Positions 21,728 to 32,401 of a DNA stretch of 64,000 nt are shown piece after piece. This stretch comes from Staphylococcus americanisciuri. GTDB taxonomy: Bacteria; Bacillota; Bacilli; Staphylococcales; Staphylococcaceae. The notes beneath the pieces are model-generated. The model was not told where the DNA came from, did no database searches, and saw only the letters and a list, made by a program, of their open reading frames with translations. The stretch's first letter is position 1; each line of letters begins with the position of its first letter. Location of the stretch: contig NZ_JANUXY010000001.1 in assembly GCF_024814435.1 (NCBI RefSeq), positions 372,001 through 436,000 of the forward strand, in the 5' to 3' direction. A program made the translations under genes and the position numbers.

Positions 21728-22993
21728 TTAGTGATAGCCTAATTTTGTCTTAACTTCACTAATAAAATATAAACTGCCTGTAACAAGCAATGCATCACCT
21801 TGATAGCTTTTTATGAATGAAACATAATCATCTACCATTGATTTATGTTCACTTTCTATCTCAGCATATAATTTTTCCATTGGTAAGGCTTTTGGAAAAT
21901 TAAAATGTGTCACATGAATATGTTGTGCAATTTCGTCAAAGGCTTGCAACATGAAATGGATTGGTTTACCTTCTATTGCCGAAAATAAAATATCTACTCT
22001 TTCAAGATTGTAATATTTTTTAATCGTATCTACTAAAGCAGTAACACTTTCACGGTTATGCGCACCGTCCAAAATAATAAGTGGATCTGTCGACACACGT
22101 TCGATTCTACCTCTCCAATTCACCTGTTCAATACCATCAATCATTTTATTGAAGTCGATGTTAATCCTCCCCTGCTCATTCAATTCTATAAGAGCAGTAA
22201 TGGCAAGCGCTGCATTTTCTTTTTGATGTTCACCCAACATATTCAAAGCAATGTTCTCCAGCTCGTAATCTTTATAACGGTATGTGAACTCATCCGCTTC
22301 CGACATAATCAAAATATCTCGGTCAAATTCCAATGCTTTTGCATCTAATTTTTCAGCTGTATCACGAATCAACTTTAATGCTTCTTCATTTTTGACAGCA
22401 TAGACAACAGGAATCCCTTCTTTGATAATTGCACTTTTGTCTTTAGCAATATCTATATACGTATTACCTAAAATGTCTGTATGATCTAAGCCAATACTTG
22501 TTAAAACACTTAAAATAGGAGTAATGACGTTGGTTGAATCATTTTTAATCCCTAATCCAGCTTCCACAATTACAAAATCTACTGGTCGTATTTCCCCAAA
22601 ATACAAATACATCATTGTTGTAATAATTTCAAACTCTGTTGCAACACCTAACTCCGTTTCTTCGTCCATTGCCTCACTCACAGGCTTCACCCGTTGCACT
22701 AAGTCGACAATATCATCATTAGAAATCGATACGCCATTCAAACTAATGCGCTCGTTAAACGATTCTATATATGGAGAGGTAAATGTCCCCACTTGATAAT
22801 CGTTATTCAATAACGCATCTCTCAAATAGGCAACTGTTGACCCTTTACCATTTGTACCACCAACATGAATTGCTTGAATGTGCTGTTCAGGGTTCCCAAG
22901 GCGCTGTAACATCCATTGCATCCGTTTGACACCTGGCTTAATACCAAATTTCGTACGTTCATGAATCCAATATAAGCTATCTAGATAATTCAT
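21728..22993 (-). CDS. folC: Folylpolyglutamate synthase / dihydrofolate synthase
   Basis: Adds glutamates to folates, and glutamate to dihydropteroate, using ATP. The 421 residues contain the Mur-ligase-type P-loop HVGGTNGKGST (about residues 44-54), the omega-loop region with GTFTSPYIESFNERI, the metal site VEAGLGIKNDSTN, and the C-terminal DGAHNRES near 310. It lies 11 bases after valS and is co-transcribed with it, as usual in Firmicutes. The gap to comC (21591-21727) is AT-rich with an imperfect hairpin near 21690-21720. Confidence 0.96.
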   Translation of the reverse strand: MNYLDSLYWIHERTKFGIKPGVKRMQWMLQRLGNPEQHIQAIHVGGTNGKGSTVAYLRDALLNNDYQVGTFTSPYIESFNERISLNGVSISNDDIVDLVQRVKPVSEAMDEETELGVATEFEIITTMMYLYFGEIRPVDFVIVEAGLGIKNDSTNVITPILSVLTSIGLDHTDILGNTYIDIAKDKSAIIKEGIPVVYAVKNEEALKLIRDTAEKLDAKALEFDRDILIMSEADEFTYRYKDYELENIALNMLGEHQKENAALAITALIELNEQGRINIDFNKMIDGIEQVNWRGRIERVSTDPLIILDGAHNRESVTALVDTIKKYYNLERVDILFSAIEGKPIHFMLQAFDEIAQHIHVTHFNFPKALPMEKLYAEIESEHKSMVDDYVSFIKSYQGDALLVTGSLYFISEVKTKLGYH

Positions 22994-23004
22994 AATTCTA
23001 ACTC

Positions 23005-25635
23005 CTAAGCTTTTAATTGTTCAATTCGTGCTTTAACACCATCATATTTTTCTTGATATTTTGATTGTTTATCGCGCTCTTCTTGAATGACTTTCTCAGG
23101 CGCTTTTTGCACAAAGTTTTCGTTCGCAAGCTTCTTGTTCACACGATCTAACTCTTTTTGCCATTTTTCAAGGTCTTTTTCTAAACGAGCAATTTCTTTG
23201 TCCATATCGATCAAACCTTCAAGTGGCAAAACAACTTTTCCAGCAGCAATCACTGATGTCATTGCTTTTTCAGGAATTGTCACTTCTGTTTCAATCGTTA
23301 AAGTACTTGGATTACAGAAGCGTTCTAAGTAATCTTTGTTATCGACAAGCAATTGTTGAATCGCTGTATCTTTCGCTTGGATAATAATTGGAATCTCTTT
23401 TGATAACGGTGTGTTAACTTCTAAACGTGATTGACGTACTGATTTGATAATTTCAACTAATTGTTCCATCACATCTTTGCTTTCTGGGAACATTAATTCA
23501 TCATTTACTGTTGGCCATGCACTTGTCACAATTGACTCACCTTGATGTGGTAAGTTTTGCCAAATATGCTCCGTTACAAATGGCATAAATGGATGTAACA
23601 AACGCATAATGCGATCTAATGTATAGCTCAATACAGAACGCGTCACATTTTTCTGTGCTTCATCATCACTATTCATAGGAATCTTGCTCATTTCGATATA
23701 CCAATCGCAGAACTCATCCCAAATAAAGTTATAAAGCGCACGACCTACTTCACCAAATTCGTATTTATCACTTAGCTCAGTCACTGTTTCAATCGTTTCA
23801 TTCAAGCGTGTCAAAATCCATTGATCAGCAACAGAAAGATTTTGTGATAAATCAATATCTTCAAATTTAAAATCATCACCGATATTCATTAAGCTAAAAC
23901 GTGCGGCATTCCAAATTTTGTTAATGAAATTCCATACAGATTCAACTTTTTCAGTAGAATATCTTAAATCATGACCTGGTGAAGAACCCGTTGCTAAGAA
24001 GTAACGTAAGCTGTCAGCACCATATTGATCAATAACATCCATTGGGTCAACGCCATTACCAAGAGATTTACTCATCTTACGGCCATCTTCTGCACGAACA
24101 AGTCCATGAAGTAATACATCACTAAATGGTTTTTGACCTGTAAACTCTAAACCTTGGAAAATCATACGTGCAACCCAGAAGAAAATAATATCATAGCCAG
24201 TCACTAAAACATTTGTTGGATAATAGCGTTGATAATCGGCTGCTTCTTCATCTGGCCAATTCAATGTTGAGAATGGCCACAACGCACTAGAGAACCATGT
24301 ATCAAGCACATCTTCATCTTGCGTCCAGTTTTCGCTATCTTCTGGTGCTTCCATACCTACATATAGTTCACCCGTTTCATTATGATACCAAGCAGGAATT
24401 TGATGTCCCCACCAAAGTTGACGTGAAATAGTCCAGTCACGAATTTCTTCCATCCAACGATTGAATGTTTTCTCAAAACGTGGTGGTACAAATTCAATGC
24501 GTCCATCAGTTTTTTGATTGTCGAGTGCTTGTTGTGCTAGAGGTGCCATTTTTACGAACCATTGTGTTGATAAGTACGGTTCAACAACTGCGCCACTACG
24601 CTCAGAATGTCCAACAGAATGTACGTGATCTTCAATTTTAATCACTAAATCTTCCGCTTCTAAGTCTTTTACAAGTTGTTTACGACATTCAAAGCGATCC
24701 ATACCTTCATATTTACCCGCTTTGTCGTTCATACGCCCTGCTTCGTCCATCACCACAATGCGTTCTAAACCATGACGATTACCAATTTCAAAGTCATTCG
24801 GGTCGTGTGCTGGCGTTACTTTCATCGCACCACTACCAAATTCTTTATCTACATAGTCGTCGGCTAACACTGGCAACGTACGACCAACAATCGGTAAAAT
24901 TACTTCTTTACCAATAATATCTTTGTAGCGTTCATCATCTGGATTTACAACAATCGCTGTATCCCCAAGCATTGTTTCTGGACGTGTTGTCGCGATCTCT
25001 ATGTAACCGCTACCATCTGTATACGGATATTTAAAATGATAAAACTTACCGTTTACATCTTCATGAATCACTTCGATGTCTGATAATGCTGTACGTGCTT
25101 CAGGATCCCAATTAATAATGCGTTCGCCACGATAAATTAAGCCTTTGTTGTACATATCAACGAATACTTTACGCACGGCTTTGCTCAAACCATCATCCAA
25201 TGTAAAACGTTCACGAGAGTAGTCTAAACCAAGTCCTAACTTCGCCCATTGTTTACGGATAAATGAGGCATATTCTTCTTTCCATTCCCATGCTTTTTCA
25301 AGGAACTTCTCACGACCAATATCATGACGAGAAATGCCTTCTTCACGCATTTTGGCTTCTACTTTTGCTTGCGTTGCGATACCAGCGTGGTCCATACCGG
25401 GTAAGTACAATGTGTCGTAGCCTTGCATACGCTTCATACGCGTTAAAATATCTTGCAAAGTTGTATCCCACGCATGTCCTAAATGTAACTTACCTGTCAC
25501 ATTTGGTGGCGGAATTACAATTGTATATGTTGGTTTATCAAGATCGCCACTTGGCTTGAAACGCTCTTTATCTAACCATTCTTGGTAACGTCCTGCTTCT
25601 ACTTCTTGCGGGTTATATTTTGTTTGCATGTCCAT
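23005..25635 (-). CDS. valS: Valyl-tRNA synthetase
   Basis: Class I synthetase charging tRNA-Val and editing mischarged Thr. The 876 residues include the HIGH-type motif [14 protein letters not shown] near residue 43, an editing domain (about 195-345, with [15 protein letters not shown]), KMSKSLGNG near 520, an anticodon-binding domain and a C-terminal coiled coil (about 805-876) ending [14 protein letters not shown] lies six bases before the ATG. It is controlled by the T-box leader at 25655-25885. Confidence 0.98.
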   Translation of the reverse strand: MDMQTKYNPQEVEAGRYQEWLDKERFKPSGDLDKPTYTIVIPPPNVTGKLHLGHAWDTTLQDILTRMKRMQGYDTLYLPGMDHAGIATQAKVEAKMREEGISRHDIGREKFLEKAWEWKEEYASFIRKQWAKLGLGLDYSRERFTLDDGLSKAVRKVFVDMYNKGLIYRGERIINWDPEARTALSDIEVIHEDVNGKFYHFKYPYTDGSGYIEIATTRPETMLGDTAIVVNPDDERYKDIIGKEVILPIVGRTLPVLADDYVDKEFGSGAMKVTPAHDPNDFEIGNRHGLERIVVMDEAGRMNDKAGKYEGMDRFECRKQLVKDLEAEDLVIKIEDHVHSVGHSERSGAVVEPYLSTQWFVKMAPLAQQALDNQKTDGRIEFVPPRFEKTFNRWMEEIRDWTISRQLWWGHQIPAWYHNETGELYVGMEAPEDSENWTQDEDVLDTWFSSALWPFSTLNWPDEEAADYQRYYPTNVLVTGYDIIFFWVARMIFQGLEFTGQKPFSDVLLHGLVRAEDGRKMSKSLGNGVDPMDVIDQYGADSLRYFLATGSSPGHDLRYSTEKVESVWNFINKIWNAARFSLMNIGDDFKFEDIDLSQNLSVADQWILTRLNETIETVTELSDKYEFGEVGRALYNFIWDEFCDWYIEMSKIPMNSDDEAQKNVTRSVLSYTLDRIMRLLHPFMPFVTEHIWQNLPHQGESIVTSAWPTVNDELMFPESKDVMEQLVEIIKSVRQSRLEVNTPLSKEIPIIIQAKDTAIQQLLVDNKDYLERFCNPSTLTIETEVTIPEKAMTSVIAAGKVVLPLEGLIDMDKEIARLEKDLEKWQKELDRVNKKLANENFVQKAPEKVIQEERDKQSKYQEKYDGVKARIEQLKA

Positions 25636-25654
25636 TTAAATCCCTCCATAAAAA

Positions 25655-25885
25655 TAAAAAGAACACCTGTCCTAAAAATAGGACGGATGTTCCGTGGTAC
25701 CACCTATATTCAATAGATAATTGTTAACTATTGCACTCATATGATTAACGCTCATGACACGCTCTAACCTACTGAATTCAGCTAGAGAACAAGTGGGCTA
25801 CCTTCAGTTAAAACTTATATGCATTCACACCATCCATGCACTCTCTTGAATAATTTTTCAACCTACTCTTCCCAAAAATTAATAT
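25655..25885 (-). promoter_or_regulatory. T-box leader of valS (terminator at 25661-25692)
   Basis: On the minus strand the T-box core GGTGGTACCACGG (25692-25704) is followed by a 12-bp terminator stem (25681-25692 with 25661-25672, one G-U pair) and a U-rich tail. The region near 25800 reads GAAGGTAGC, which offers GTA (Val) as the specifier codon. Such leaders read through when uncharged tRNA-Val binds. The specifier choice is tentative. Confidence 0.92.
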
Positions 25886-25898
25886 TCTGTTTAACAAT

Positions 25899-25927
25899 AT
25901 AGTATAATGAATTATCTTTGAAGTCAA
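25899..25927 (-). promoter_or_regulatory. Likely valS promoter, overlapping the divergent tag promoter
   Basis: On the minus strand, TTGACT (25922-25927) and TACTAT (25899-25904) are 17 bases apart. On the plus strand the same bases contain TATAAT (25903-25908), a good -10 for tag. Two divergent promoters appear to share about 30 bases. Confidence 0.55.
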
Positions 25928-25943
25928 TATAGGAGTTGATGAA

Positions 25944-26497
25944 ATGAATCCATGTGCATTCGGGACAACCGATCCACTTTATATCCAATATCATGATAAA
26001 TTTTGGGGTAAACCTCTCTATGATTCGCAAGCACTTTTTGAATTACTCGCCCTTGAATCTCAACATGCCGGCTTATCTTGGCTAACCATTTTAAAGAAAA
26101 AGGAGGCTTTTATCGTGAAGCTTTTTACCATTTCGATCCATATAAAATTGCAAAAATGACTGAGGAAGATATCAATCGTTTATTAGACTTTCCGAACATT
26201 ATTCACCACCGTCAAAAATTAGCAGCTATCGTTGCACAAGCACGTGGCTACATCAAAATTGAACGCGAACATGGGAGTTTTAGTGACTTTTTATGGGCAT
26301 TTGTTGGTGGCTCACCTATTGATTTTCAATATCGAACACCAGAGGAACGCATAACAGTCAATGATACAGCAAAAGAAATGTCTAAATCTTTAAAGCGCTA
26401 TGGTTTTAAATTTATTGGTCCTGTAACGATTTTTTCATTTATGGAAGCAGCCGGGCTCTACAATGCACACTTGATTGACTGTCCAAATAGACATTAA
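25944..26497 (+). pseudogene. tag: DNA-3-methyladenine glycosylase I, frameshifted
   Basis: Removes 3-methyladenine from alkylated DNA. The frame from 25944 reads MNPCAFGTTDPLYIQYHDKFWG through LSWLTILKKKEA, then leaves the family frame at a TTTT run (26108-26111) and stops at 26159. The rest of the protein, YREAFYHFDPYKIAKM to the C terminus, continues in the +1 frame to 26497. Compared with E. coli Tag (KKRENYRACFHQFD) the run holds two extra bases, or equivalently lacks one. Zinc ligands are preserved on both sides (C4, H17, and His and Cys near the end in AHLIDC). The decay is therefore a single recent event or a sequencing error. AGGAG precedes the ATG. Confidence 0.85.
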
Positions 26498-26502
26498 ATA
26501 CT

Positions 26503-27582
26503 TTAAGAATGTATATCAATCTTTCTCGATCGGTATTTAAAATATACATCAATCAATGGTGCAATCAGCATTAAAATAAAGAAAATCCGGAATATATGGA
26601 ACGACGATACAATCGCTACGTCAGCGCCCGTATCTAATGCGACAAGTACAATTTGAGCCATTCCGCCCGGTGCAGCACCTAAAAACATTGTATTGAGCGG
26701 AATGTGATTCAAATATTGTAGACACCACACCATGAGTAATGTTCCCGCGATTAACAAAATATTTTGAAACGCAATTGCCAATGCTATGCGCCCTTTCAAT
26801 TGATTTGTTAAATGTGCAATTTGAACACCTACACGCACCATATAGATAACCTGTGCAGTTGCTATTATCGGAGCATCTAACGTAAAGACACGTTCAGTTG
26901 ATAAATTCCAAATAATCAGCACAACAATTGGTGCAAGCAACATTTTAGTAGGGAAATTGATTTTTTTCATTATGCTATACACTACTGCAATTCCTACGAC
27001 GAGCACTGCAATATGCTCAATATGCAAGGTCTCAGTCAATAATGGAGATTTCACAATATCTGTTTGCTTTTCTGGCTCTCCTTGAAACAAAAATGCAAGA
27101 ATTGGCACTAAAATAACGACAAAAATAATGCGTGACGTTTGCGTAAGACTTACGATGAGTAAATTTGCGCGTTTATTTTCTTCTGCCATCACCAACATTT
27201 GACTCAAGGCACCAGGTATGACGCTAAGTACTGCCGTTTCTTCATTAACACCTGCAATTTTACGAAAACCATAAGACACGATAAGTGCTAACAACAAAGT
27301 CAGAACGTTAACAATGACAATCGATAACCAGTGACTTTGAATATCAATAATGACTTGCCGTGTAAAGCTACTACCGATTTGGACACCGAGCATCATTAAT
27401 CCCAGATCACTGAGCCATGACGGCCATTTCACATCTCTTTTTAACAGTTTTACGACAATAAAGCTGCCTATGATTGGGCCGAACATCCACGGCAAAATGA
27501 TGTGACACTGCCATAATATCCACCCACATATTATCGTAATACTTAACACAAGCAAATTATTGATCGCATTCTGATTTCGCAT
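26503..27582 (-). CDS. AbrB-family (AbrB/YfdX-like duplication) membrane protein, putative ammonia monooxygenase-type annotation
   Basis: A polytopic membrane protein of 359 residues with about ten TM segments. It has two related halves, each with a glycine- and proline-containing motif: VIPGALSQMLVMAEE near residue 125 and LGAAPGGMAQIVLVALD near residue 305. This matches the AbrB membrane-duplication family, sometimes wrongly labelled ammonia monooxygenase. Its transported substrate and true role are unknown. The ATG at 27582 has GGGTGGGG upstream. It is convergent with tag, only five bases apart, and sits at the same place in S. aureus. The first half of the call is from family resemblance only. 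Confidence 0.7.
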   Translation of the reverse strand: MRNQNAINNLLVLSITIICGWILWQCHIILPWMFGPIIGSFIVVKLLKRDVKWPSWLSDLGLMMLGVQIGSSFTRQVIIDIQSHWLSIVIVNVLTLLLALIVSYGFRKIAGVNEETAVLSVIPGALSQMLVMAEENKRANLLIVSLTQTSRIIFVVILVPILAFLFQGEPEKQTDIVKSPLLTETLHIEHIAVLVVGIAVVYSIMKKINFPTKMLLAPIVVLIIWNLSTERVFTLDAPIIATAQVIYMVRVGVQIAHLTNQLKGRIALAIAFQNILLIAGTLLMVWCLQYLNHIPLNTMFLGAAPGGMAQIVLVALDTGADVAIVSSFHIFRIFFILMLIAPLIDVYFKYRSRKIDIHS

Positions 27583-27857
27583 CAAACCCCACCCCTCGTA
27601 ACCATCATTGCCTATGTAATTATTTTCATCTTATCAAACATTCATAGCTAAAATAAAAGAAATGAATTACGTATACTCAAATAAATAAAACGGTACTACA
27701 ACAAAAATGTTTGTAATATCGTTTAGCTATAATTGATTCAGATGTCATAACTAAGCAAATATTTATTAATATATCATCTGTATTTAGTAAAAATGATGCT
27801 TGTTACTACGACTTCCTTCAGATTCCACTTCGCAATGGATACCTTTGTCTTGCGCTA

Positions 27858-27892
27858 ACAGTTCCTACTACCAAGCCTGTAACGGACTTTCA
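27858..27892 (-). repeat. Dispersed 35-base repeat, copy 2
   Basis: Identical to 7923-7957 over 35 bases. On the minus strand the sequence continues past the repeat with TAGCGCAAGACAAAGG, a CCA-TTGCGAAG-TGG hairpin and CTGAAGGAAGTCG. This tail reminds me of the start of group II intron domain I, but I cannot prove it. Copy 1 does not share the tail. Confidence 0.8.
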
Positions 27893-27962
27893 CAAGTTAT
27901 TCCCCTTTTGTGGTGAGAAGGCATGAATTAGCCATTCTGTCTTTTTCTTTTTAGCATGCAAA

Positions 27963-27990
27963 AGCGCACAATCATCATGGACTGTACGCT
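27963..27990 (-). terminator. Terminator-like hairpin (same stem as at 50052-50084)
   Basis: On the minus strand an 11-bp stem AGCGTACAGTC/GATTGTGCGCT with a six-base loop is followed by TTTTGC. No gene ends nearby on this strand; hemL already has its own terminator at 28088-28152. Confidence 0.65.
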
Positions 27991-28087
27991 AAATGAAGAC
28001 CATTATTTCAACTTAGCTGGAACTATATGATAAATAAAACAAGGTACTTATCATTATCATCTTTCCACCACAAAAGCTGAACAGCCA

Positions 28088-28152
28088 TAAAAATACCATG
28101 TAAATGTCGTGATAATAGTGCTTTTTCAGCTTAACACGGCGATTTACATGGT
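28088..28152 (-). terminator. Rho-independent terminator after hemL
   Basis: A long imperfect stem (28135-28152 with 28095-28111, about 14 pairs) has a U-rich tail ATTTTTA on the minus strand. It lies 12 bases after the hemL stop and closes the hem operon. Confidence 0.8.
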
Positions 28153-28164
28153 CATACAATATCT

Positions 28165-29454
28165 TTATTTAGATGTAACTCTACCTAAAGCAACATCAAA
28201 AGCTGCAATGGTCTTCTCAATATCTTCTTTCGTATGCTCCGTTGATAAGAACATGCCTTCAAATTGTGAAGGTGGTAAAAAGATACCTTGTTCTGTTAAT
28301 TCGCGATACATTTCACCAAATAATTTCAAATCAGAACGATTGGCTTCTTCAAAATTTGTAACAGGACCTTCATTGATAAAGAATCCAATCATAGAGCCCG
28401 CACGATTCACTGTCAATGGCACGTTATGTTTCGCAAACACTTCTTTCAAGCCCATTTCTAACATATCGCCCAACTCATTAAAGTACTCATAACTTTCAGG
28501 TGTTAATTGGCTTAATGTCCAATAACCACTTGTCATAGCAAGCGGGTTCCCTGATAACGTGCCGGCTTGGTAGATATCGCCACTTGGTGCAATGCGATCC
28601 ATAATTTCTTTTCTGCCACCAAATGCTCCTACAGGTAGACCACCACCGATTACTTTACCAAGACATGTTAAGTCTGGCGTCACATCAAAGTAGCCTTGTG
28701 CACAGTTGTAACCAACACGGAAGCCAGTCATCACTTCATCAAAAATAAGCAATGCATCATTTTCTTTAGTGATATCTCTTAAGCCTTGTAAGAAATTATT
28801 AATTGGTGGCACAACACCCATGTTTCCTGCAACTGGTTCAACAATAACTGCCGCAATGTCATCACCAAATCGTTCAAATGCATAACGCACAGCTTCTAAA
28901 TTATTATAAGGCACTGTAATCGTATTTTTGGCAATTCCTTCTGGCACACCTGGCGAATCTGGTAAGCCTAATGTTGCGACACCAGAACCTGCTTTAATCA
29001 AAAGCGAATCACTATGTCCGTGATAATTCCCTTCAAACTTAATAATTTTATTTTTCCCAGTGTAGCCACGCGCTAATCTTAAAGTATCTAACGTTGCTTC
29101 AGTCCCTGAGGAAACCATGCGTACTTTTTCAATAGAAGGCACGCGCTCAATAACAAGTTCTGCCAAGCGATTTTCTTCAAGTGTTGATGCACCGAAACTT
29201 GTGCCACGCCCCAACACGTCATGCAATTCGTTAATCACACGTTCATTGCGGTGTCCTAAAATCAGTGGGCCCCAACTCAATACATAGTCAATATATTCAT
29301 TTCCATCAATATCATAGATACGACTGCCATTCCCACTCTCCATAAAAATAGCGGGTGTATCGACAGCTTTAAAAGCACGGACAGGACTGTTTACCCCACC
29401 TGGCATTAATTGTTCTGCTTTTTCAAATGCTTTAATTGATTTATTATAACGCAA
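28165..29454 (-). CDS. hemL: Glutamate-1-semialdehyde 2,1-aminomutase
   Basis: PLP enzyme converting glutamate-1-semialdehyde to 5-aminolevulinate, the second step of the C5 heme route. The 429 residues include the PLP-binding [10 protein letters not shown] near 245 and the lysine in [16 protein letters not shown] near 268. Start is TTG at 29454 with AGGAGG eight bases upstream. It is last in hemA-X-C-D-B-L. Staphylococci have a second aminomutase (gsaB-like) elsewhere; operon position identifies this as the heme one. Confidence 0.97.
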   Translation of the reverse strand: MRYNKSIKAFEKAEQLMPGGVNSPVRAFKAVDTPAIFMESGNGSRIYDIDGNEYIDYVLSWGPLILGHRNERVINELHDVLGRGTSFGASTLEENRLAELVIERVPSIEKVRMVSSGTEATLDTLRLARGYTGKNKIIKFEGNYHGHSDSLLIKAGSGVATLGLPDSPGVPEGIAKNTITVPYNNLEAVRYAFERFGDDIAAVIVEPVAGNMGVVPPINNFLQGLRDITKENDALLIFDEVMTGFRVGYNCAQGYFDVTPDLTCLGKVIGGGLPVGAFGGRKEIMDRIAPSGDIYQAGTLSGNPLAMTSGYWTLSQLTPESYEYFNELGDMLEMGLKEVFAKHNVPLTVNRAGSMIGFFINEGPVTNFEEANRSDLKLFGEMYRELTEQGIFLPPSQFEGMFLSTEHTKEDIEKTIAAFDVALGRVTSK

Positions 29455-29475
29455 CGCAATCGCCTCCTATTATTA

Positions 29476-30450
29476 TTACTGATCTAAATAACGACAAATA
29501 TCTTTAGCGAAATATGTGATAATCATATCTGCACCCGCACGCTTCATAGAAATCATTTGTTCCATAACAATGCGTTCTTCATCAATCCAACCATTTTGTG
29601 CAGCTGCTTTTGTCATGCTATATTCACCACTGACATTATACGCAACGATTGGAATATTAGTGTTATTGCGCACATCACGAATAATATCGAGATAGCTTAA
29701 TGCAGGTTTTACAATCATCATATCTGCACCTTCTGCCAAGTCACTTTCTAATTCACGCAATGCTTCTAAACGGTTCGCTGGATCCATTTGGTATGTTTTA
29801 CGATCACCAAATGATGGTGCTGATTCCGCTGCATCACGAAATGGCCCATAAAAGCTCGATGCATATTTAATACCATAGCTCATAATTGGAATGTTTTGGA
29901 AGCCTGCCTCATCTAATCCTTGACGAATCGCTGCAACAAAGCCATCCATCATGTTGCTCGGTGCAATAATATCTGCACCAGCTCTGGCTTGAGAAACAGC
30001 AGTTTTCACTAGTAAAGGTAACGATTCATCATTATCTACATCATGCGTATGCTCATCAATCACACCACAGTGACCATGATCTGTATACTCACATAGACAT
30101 GTGTCTGCTAAAATCAACAAATCATCATACATTGATTTAGCAATTTTTGTCGCACGTTGAATGACGCCCTCATCGACAAATGCCCCTGTGCCACACGCAT
30201 CTTTGTCATTTGGAATACCGAAAAACATCATCGCACGAATACCTAGGTCATATGCTGCTCGAATTTCTTCATGTAGCAAATTCAAGCTGATTTGGTAAAT
30301 ACCCGGTAGTGATTTAATTTCTTCTTTTACATCATCTCGTTCTACTACAAAGATAGGATAGATTAAATCTTCTTTTCTCACGTGTGTTTCCCGTACCATG
30401 CTTCTCATCGTTTTTGAAGAACGTAATCGTCTATGTCTATCAAATGTCAT
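29476..30450 (-). CDS. hemB: Delta-aminolevulinic acid dehydratase (porphobilinogen synthase)
   Basis: Condenses two aminolevulinates to porphobilinogen. The 324 residues contain the zinc-binding cysteines C118, C120 and C128 ([13 protein letters not shown]) and Schiff-base lysines in [14 protein letters not shown] near 195 and in [11 protein letters not shown] near 247. This is the zinc-dependent type. The gap to hemD is only 3 bases, and to hemL 21 bases. Confidence 0.98.
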   Translation of the reverse strand: MTFDRHRRLRSSKTMRSMVRETHVRKEDLIYPIFVVERDDVKEEIKSLPGIYQISLNLLHEEIRAAYDLGIRAMMFFGIPNDKDACGTGAFVDEGVIQRATKIAKSMYDDLLILADTCLCEYTDHGHCGVIDEHTHDVDNDESLPLLVKTAVSQARAGADIIAPSNMMDGFVAAIRQGLDEAGFQNIPIMSYGIKYASSFYGPFRDAAESAPSFGDRKTYQMDPANRLEALRELESDLAEGADMMIVKPALSYLDIIRDVRNNTNIPIVAYNVSGEYSMTKAAAQNGWIDEERIVMEQMISMKRAGADMIITYFAKDICRYLDQ

Positions 30451-30453
30451 AAA

Positions 30454-31128
30454 TTAGAACCTCTTTTCTAAAATTTTGTCAATCATCGCATCAAGGGTTT
30501 GTTTGTCAGCTACAATACCTTGATACCCGTAATCAGATAACGTCTTTTGTGTGGGTACACCGATGACATATAATGCATCAAAATCAATATCTGGATGCCT
30601 ATCAAACAGAGCACATACTGCAGAAGAACTTGCAAAAGTAATGGCATCGGCTTGTTGTGTAACGAGCATTTCATACACTCGATTCACAGCGACTTTATTC
30701 GCCTCAACATCGTACAAATTCACTTTCGTTACGCTATAGCCACGCTGTGAAAGTTCATTTGCAAGTTTAGGTCTTGCTTGTGCACTTGATGGTAACAAGA
30801 TAGTCGCATTTGTCTCTGCTTCAAACTGAGCAAGGAACCCTTCTTGTGAAAAGTCATCTGGAACAAAGTCTACTCGGATACCTTGTTGCTCACAAAATTG
30901 TGCTGTCTTCTTACCAATTGCTGCAATATGTTTTACACGAACATTCGGTAAATATTGCTGAAAATACGCAACCGCATTTTGTGATGAGAATATAAGCCAG
31001 TCATATGCATTATCCAGTACCTTTTGATCAAATGGACATGCAACTGTTGATAAAAGTGGTATGTGACATACATTGATTTGATCATAATGATATGCAAGCG
31101 TCTGCGTCATAATGACAGTTGGCTTCAT
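30454..31128 (-). CDS. hemD: Uroporphyrinogen-III synthase
   Basis: Closes hydroxymethylbilane with ring-D inversion to uroporphyrinogen III. The family is poorly conserved. Here 224 residues show the two-domain pattern, with FSSQNAVAYF near 50, HIAAIGKKTAQF near 70, and DAITFASSSAVCALF near 165. I choose ATG at 31128 (MKPTVIMTQ) with AAGGAG eight bases before it. Assignment rests on both these motifs and the position between hemC and hemB. Confidence 0.94.
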   Translation of the reverse strand: MKPTVIMTQTLAYHYDQINVCHIPLLSTVACPFDQKVLDNAYDWLIFSSQNAVAYFQQYLPNVRVKHIAAIGKKTAQFCEQQGIRVDFVPDDFSQEGFLAQFEAETNATILLPSSAQARPKLANELSQRGYSVTKVNLYDVEANKVAVNRVYEMLVTQQADAITFASSSAVCALFDRHPDIDFDALYVIGVPTQKTLSDYGYQGIVADKQTLDAMIDKILEKRF

Positions 31129-31143
31129 AATAAACACTCCTTG

Positions 31144-32070
31144 TTAATGCGTATCACTCAATGCTTCAATAATCTTGTATGCACCTTGTTGTTTAAGTGT
31201 TTCACTAACAATTTGTCCTACAGCAACCGGATCAGTTCCCGACGCCGTATGCTGAAAGCGTTGCTTACCATCTGGTGACATAATTAAACCCGTAAAGTGA
31301 ATTTGTGCGTCTTCCCCAATGACTGCATGACCACCAATTGGCACTTGGCAACTACCATCCATTTCTTTCAAAAATGTACGTTCTGCTGTGACACAATCCG
31401 CTACTTCTGAATTATGCACCTTTGCTAAAAGATCTAGCAACTCCTTGTCATCTGCACGACATTCAATCCCTAAAGCACCTTGACCAATAGCCGGTATTAA
31501 TAGGCTGTCGTCTAAATATTGTGTGACGATATCTTCTGACCAACCCATACGCTTGAGACCTGCCGCTGCCAAAATAATTGCATCATAGTCTTCATCATGT
31601 AATTTCTTTAAACGTGTATCAATATTACCACGTATCCATTTAATTTCTAAATTTGGGTATTGTGCTAAAATTTGCGCACCACGTCTTAAAGAACTCGTAC
31701 CAATGATGCTACCATCTGGTAAGTCATTCAGTGCGACATGATTTTTAGCAATATATGCATCGTATGGATTTTCACGGTCAGGAATACAACCGAGTGTTAA
31801 GCCGTCTGGTAATACGCTTGGTACATCTTTAAGCGAATGAATGGCCATATCAATTTCTTTACTGAAAAGTTCGTTTTGTATCTCTTTCACGAATAGTCCT
31901 TTACCACCAACTTTAGATAACTGACGATCCACGATTTGGTCGCCTTTCGTGACGATTTCTTTAATTTCAATTTCCAAATCCGGTTGAACTGCTTTGAGGC
32001 GTTCAATAAATTGGCGACTCTGTGTCAAAGCGAGTTGACTTCTTCTTGAGCCCACTACAAGTTTACGCAT
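31144..32070 (-). CDS. hemC: Hydroxymethylbilane synthase (porphobilinogen deaminase)
   Basis: Polymerises four porphobilinogens to hydroxymethylbilane. Its 308 residues match S. aureus HemC in length. They include [13 protein letters not shown] at the N terminus, the catalytic aspartate in HSLKDVPS near residue 82, arginines in [10 protein letters not shown], and the dipyrromethane-cofactor cysteine C241 in [13 protein letters not shown] is about 12 bases before the ATG, longer than ideal. Unlike the tight rest of the operon, 331 bases separate it from hemX. Confidence 0.97.
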   Translation of the reverse strand: MRKLVVGSRRSQLALTQSRQFIERLKAVQPDLEIEIKEIVTKGDQIVDRQLSKVGGKGLFVKEIQNELFSKEIDMAIHSLKDVPSVLPDGLTLGCIPDRENPYDAYIAKNHVALNDLPDGSIIGTSSLRRGAQILAQYPNLEIKWIRGNIDTRLKKLHDEDYDAIILAAAGLKRMGWSEDIVTQYLDDSLLIPAIGQGALGIECRADDKELLDLLAKVHNSEVADCVTAERTFLKEMDGSCQVPIGGHAVIGEDAQIHFTGLIMSPDGKQRFQHTASGTDPVAVGQIVSETLKQQGAYKIIEALSDTH

Positions 32071-32401
32071 ACAACGAACATGCTCCTAAAACCATACTAA
32101 AATGTGTACTTATTCAGCGTGGAGATTGCCATGCAGCAACAAGTTCTTGTCTACTCCAAAAGCATTTATTTCGATATAGCTACCGTTTTTTAATGCTTGC
32201 CATTTTAGTAAGTTGCTTTTATTTTAGTAACACTACTCCCTTTCCTTACGTAAGCAATACGTATTCTTTTGATATTGCTGTGTTTAAACTTGCATTTAAA
32301 TCTCTGTCTGTTTCATTCACATTTGAATATTTTTTCGGTTTAAAGCGGGGGTTGTCTATGATTATATACGTGAACAGTTAAATAACACCATGAATAATAC
32401 A
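32071..32401 (-). other. 331-base gap inside the hem operon (hemX to hemC)
   Basis: No open frame on either strand here has a ribosome site and family resemblance; a 119-codon plus-strand frame (32022-32381) runs antisense into hemC and looks accidental. I saw no strong terminator. It contains the palindrome TTACGTAA (about 32245-32260) with a further TACGTA nearby. The gap may hold an internal promoter for hemCDBL or a small RNA. Confidence 0.5.

Larger units (their letters stand above)
27586..28087. other. Long intergenic region between the AbrB-family gene and hemL
   Basis: About 500 bases without a convincing reading frame. It holds the AbrB-family promoter region (27586-27780), the second copy of the 35-base repeat (27858-27892) with about 60 further bases of possible structured RNA (27797-27857), and a terminator-like hairpin (27963-27990). 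It is much longer than the other gaps around the heme cluster. Confidence 0.6.

Noticed and set aside
32022-32381. 119-codon plus-strand frame spanning the hemX-hemC gap
   Set aside because: Runs antisense into the hemC start, no ribosome site, cysteine/phenylalanine-rich with no family resemblance.
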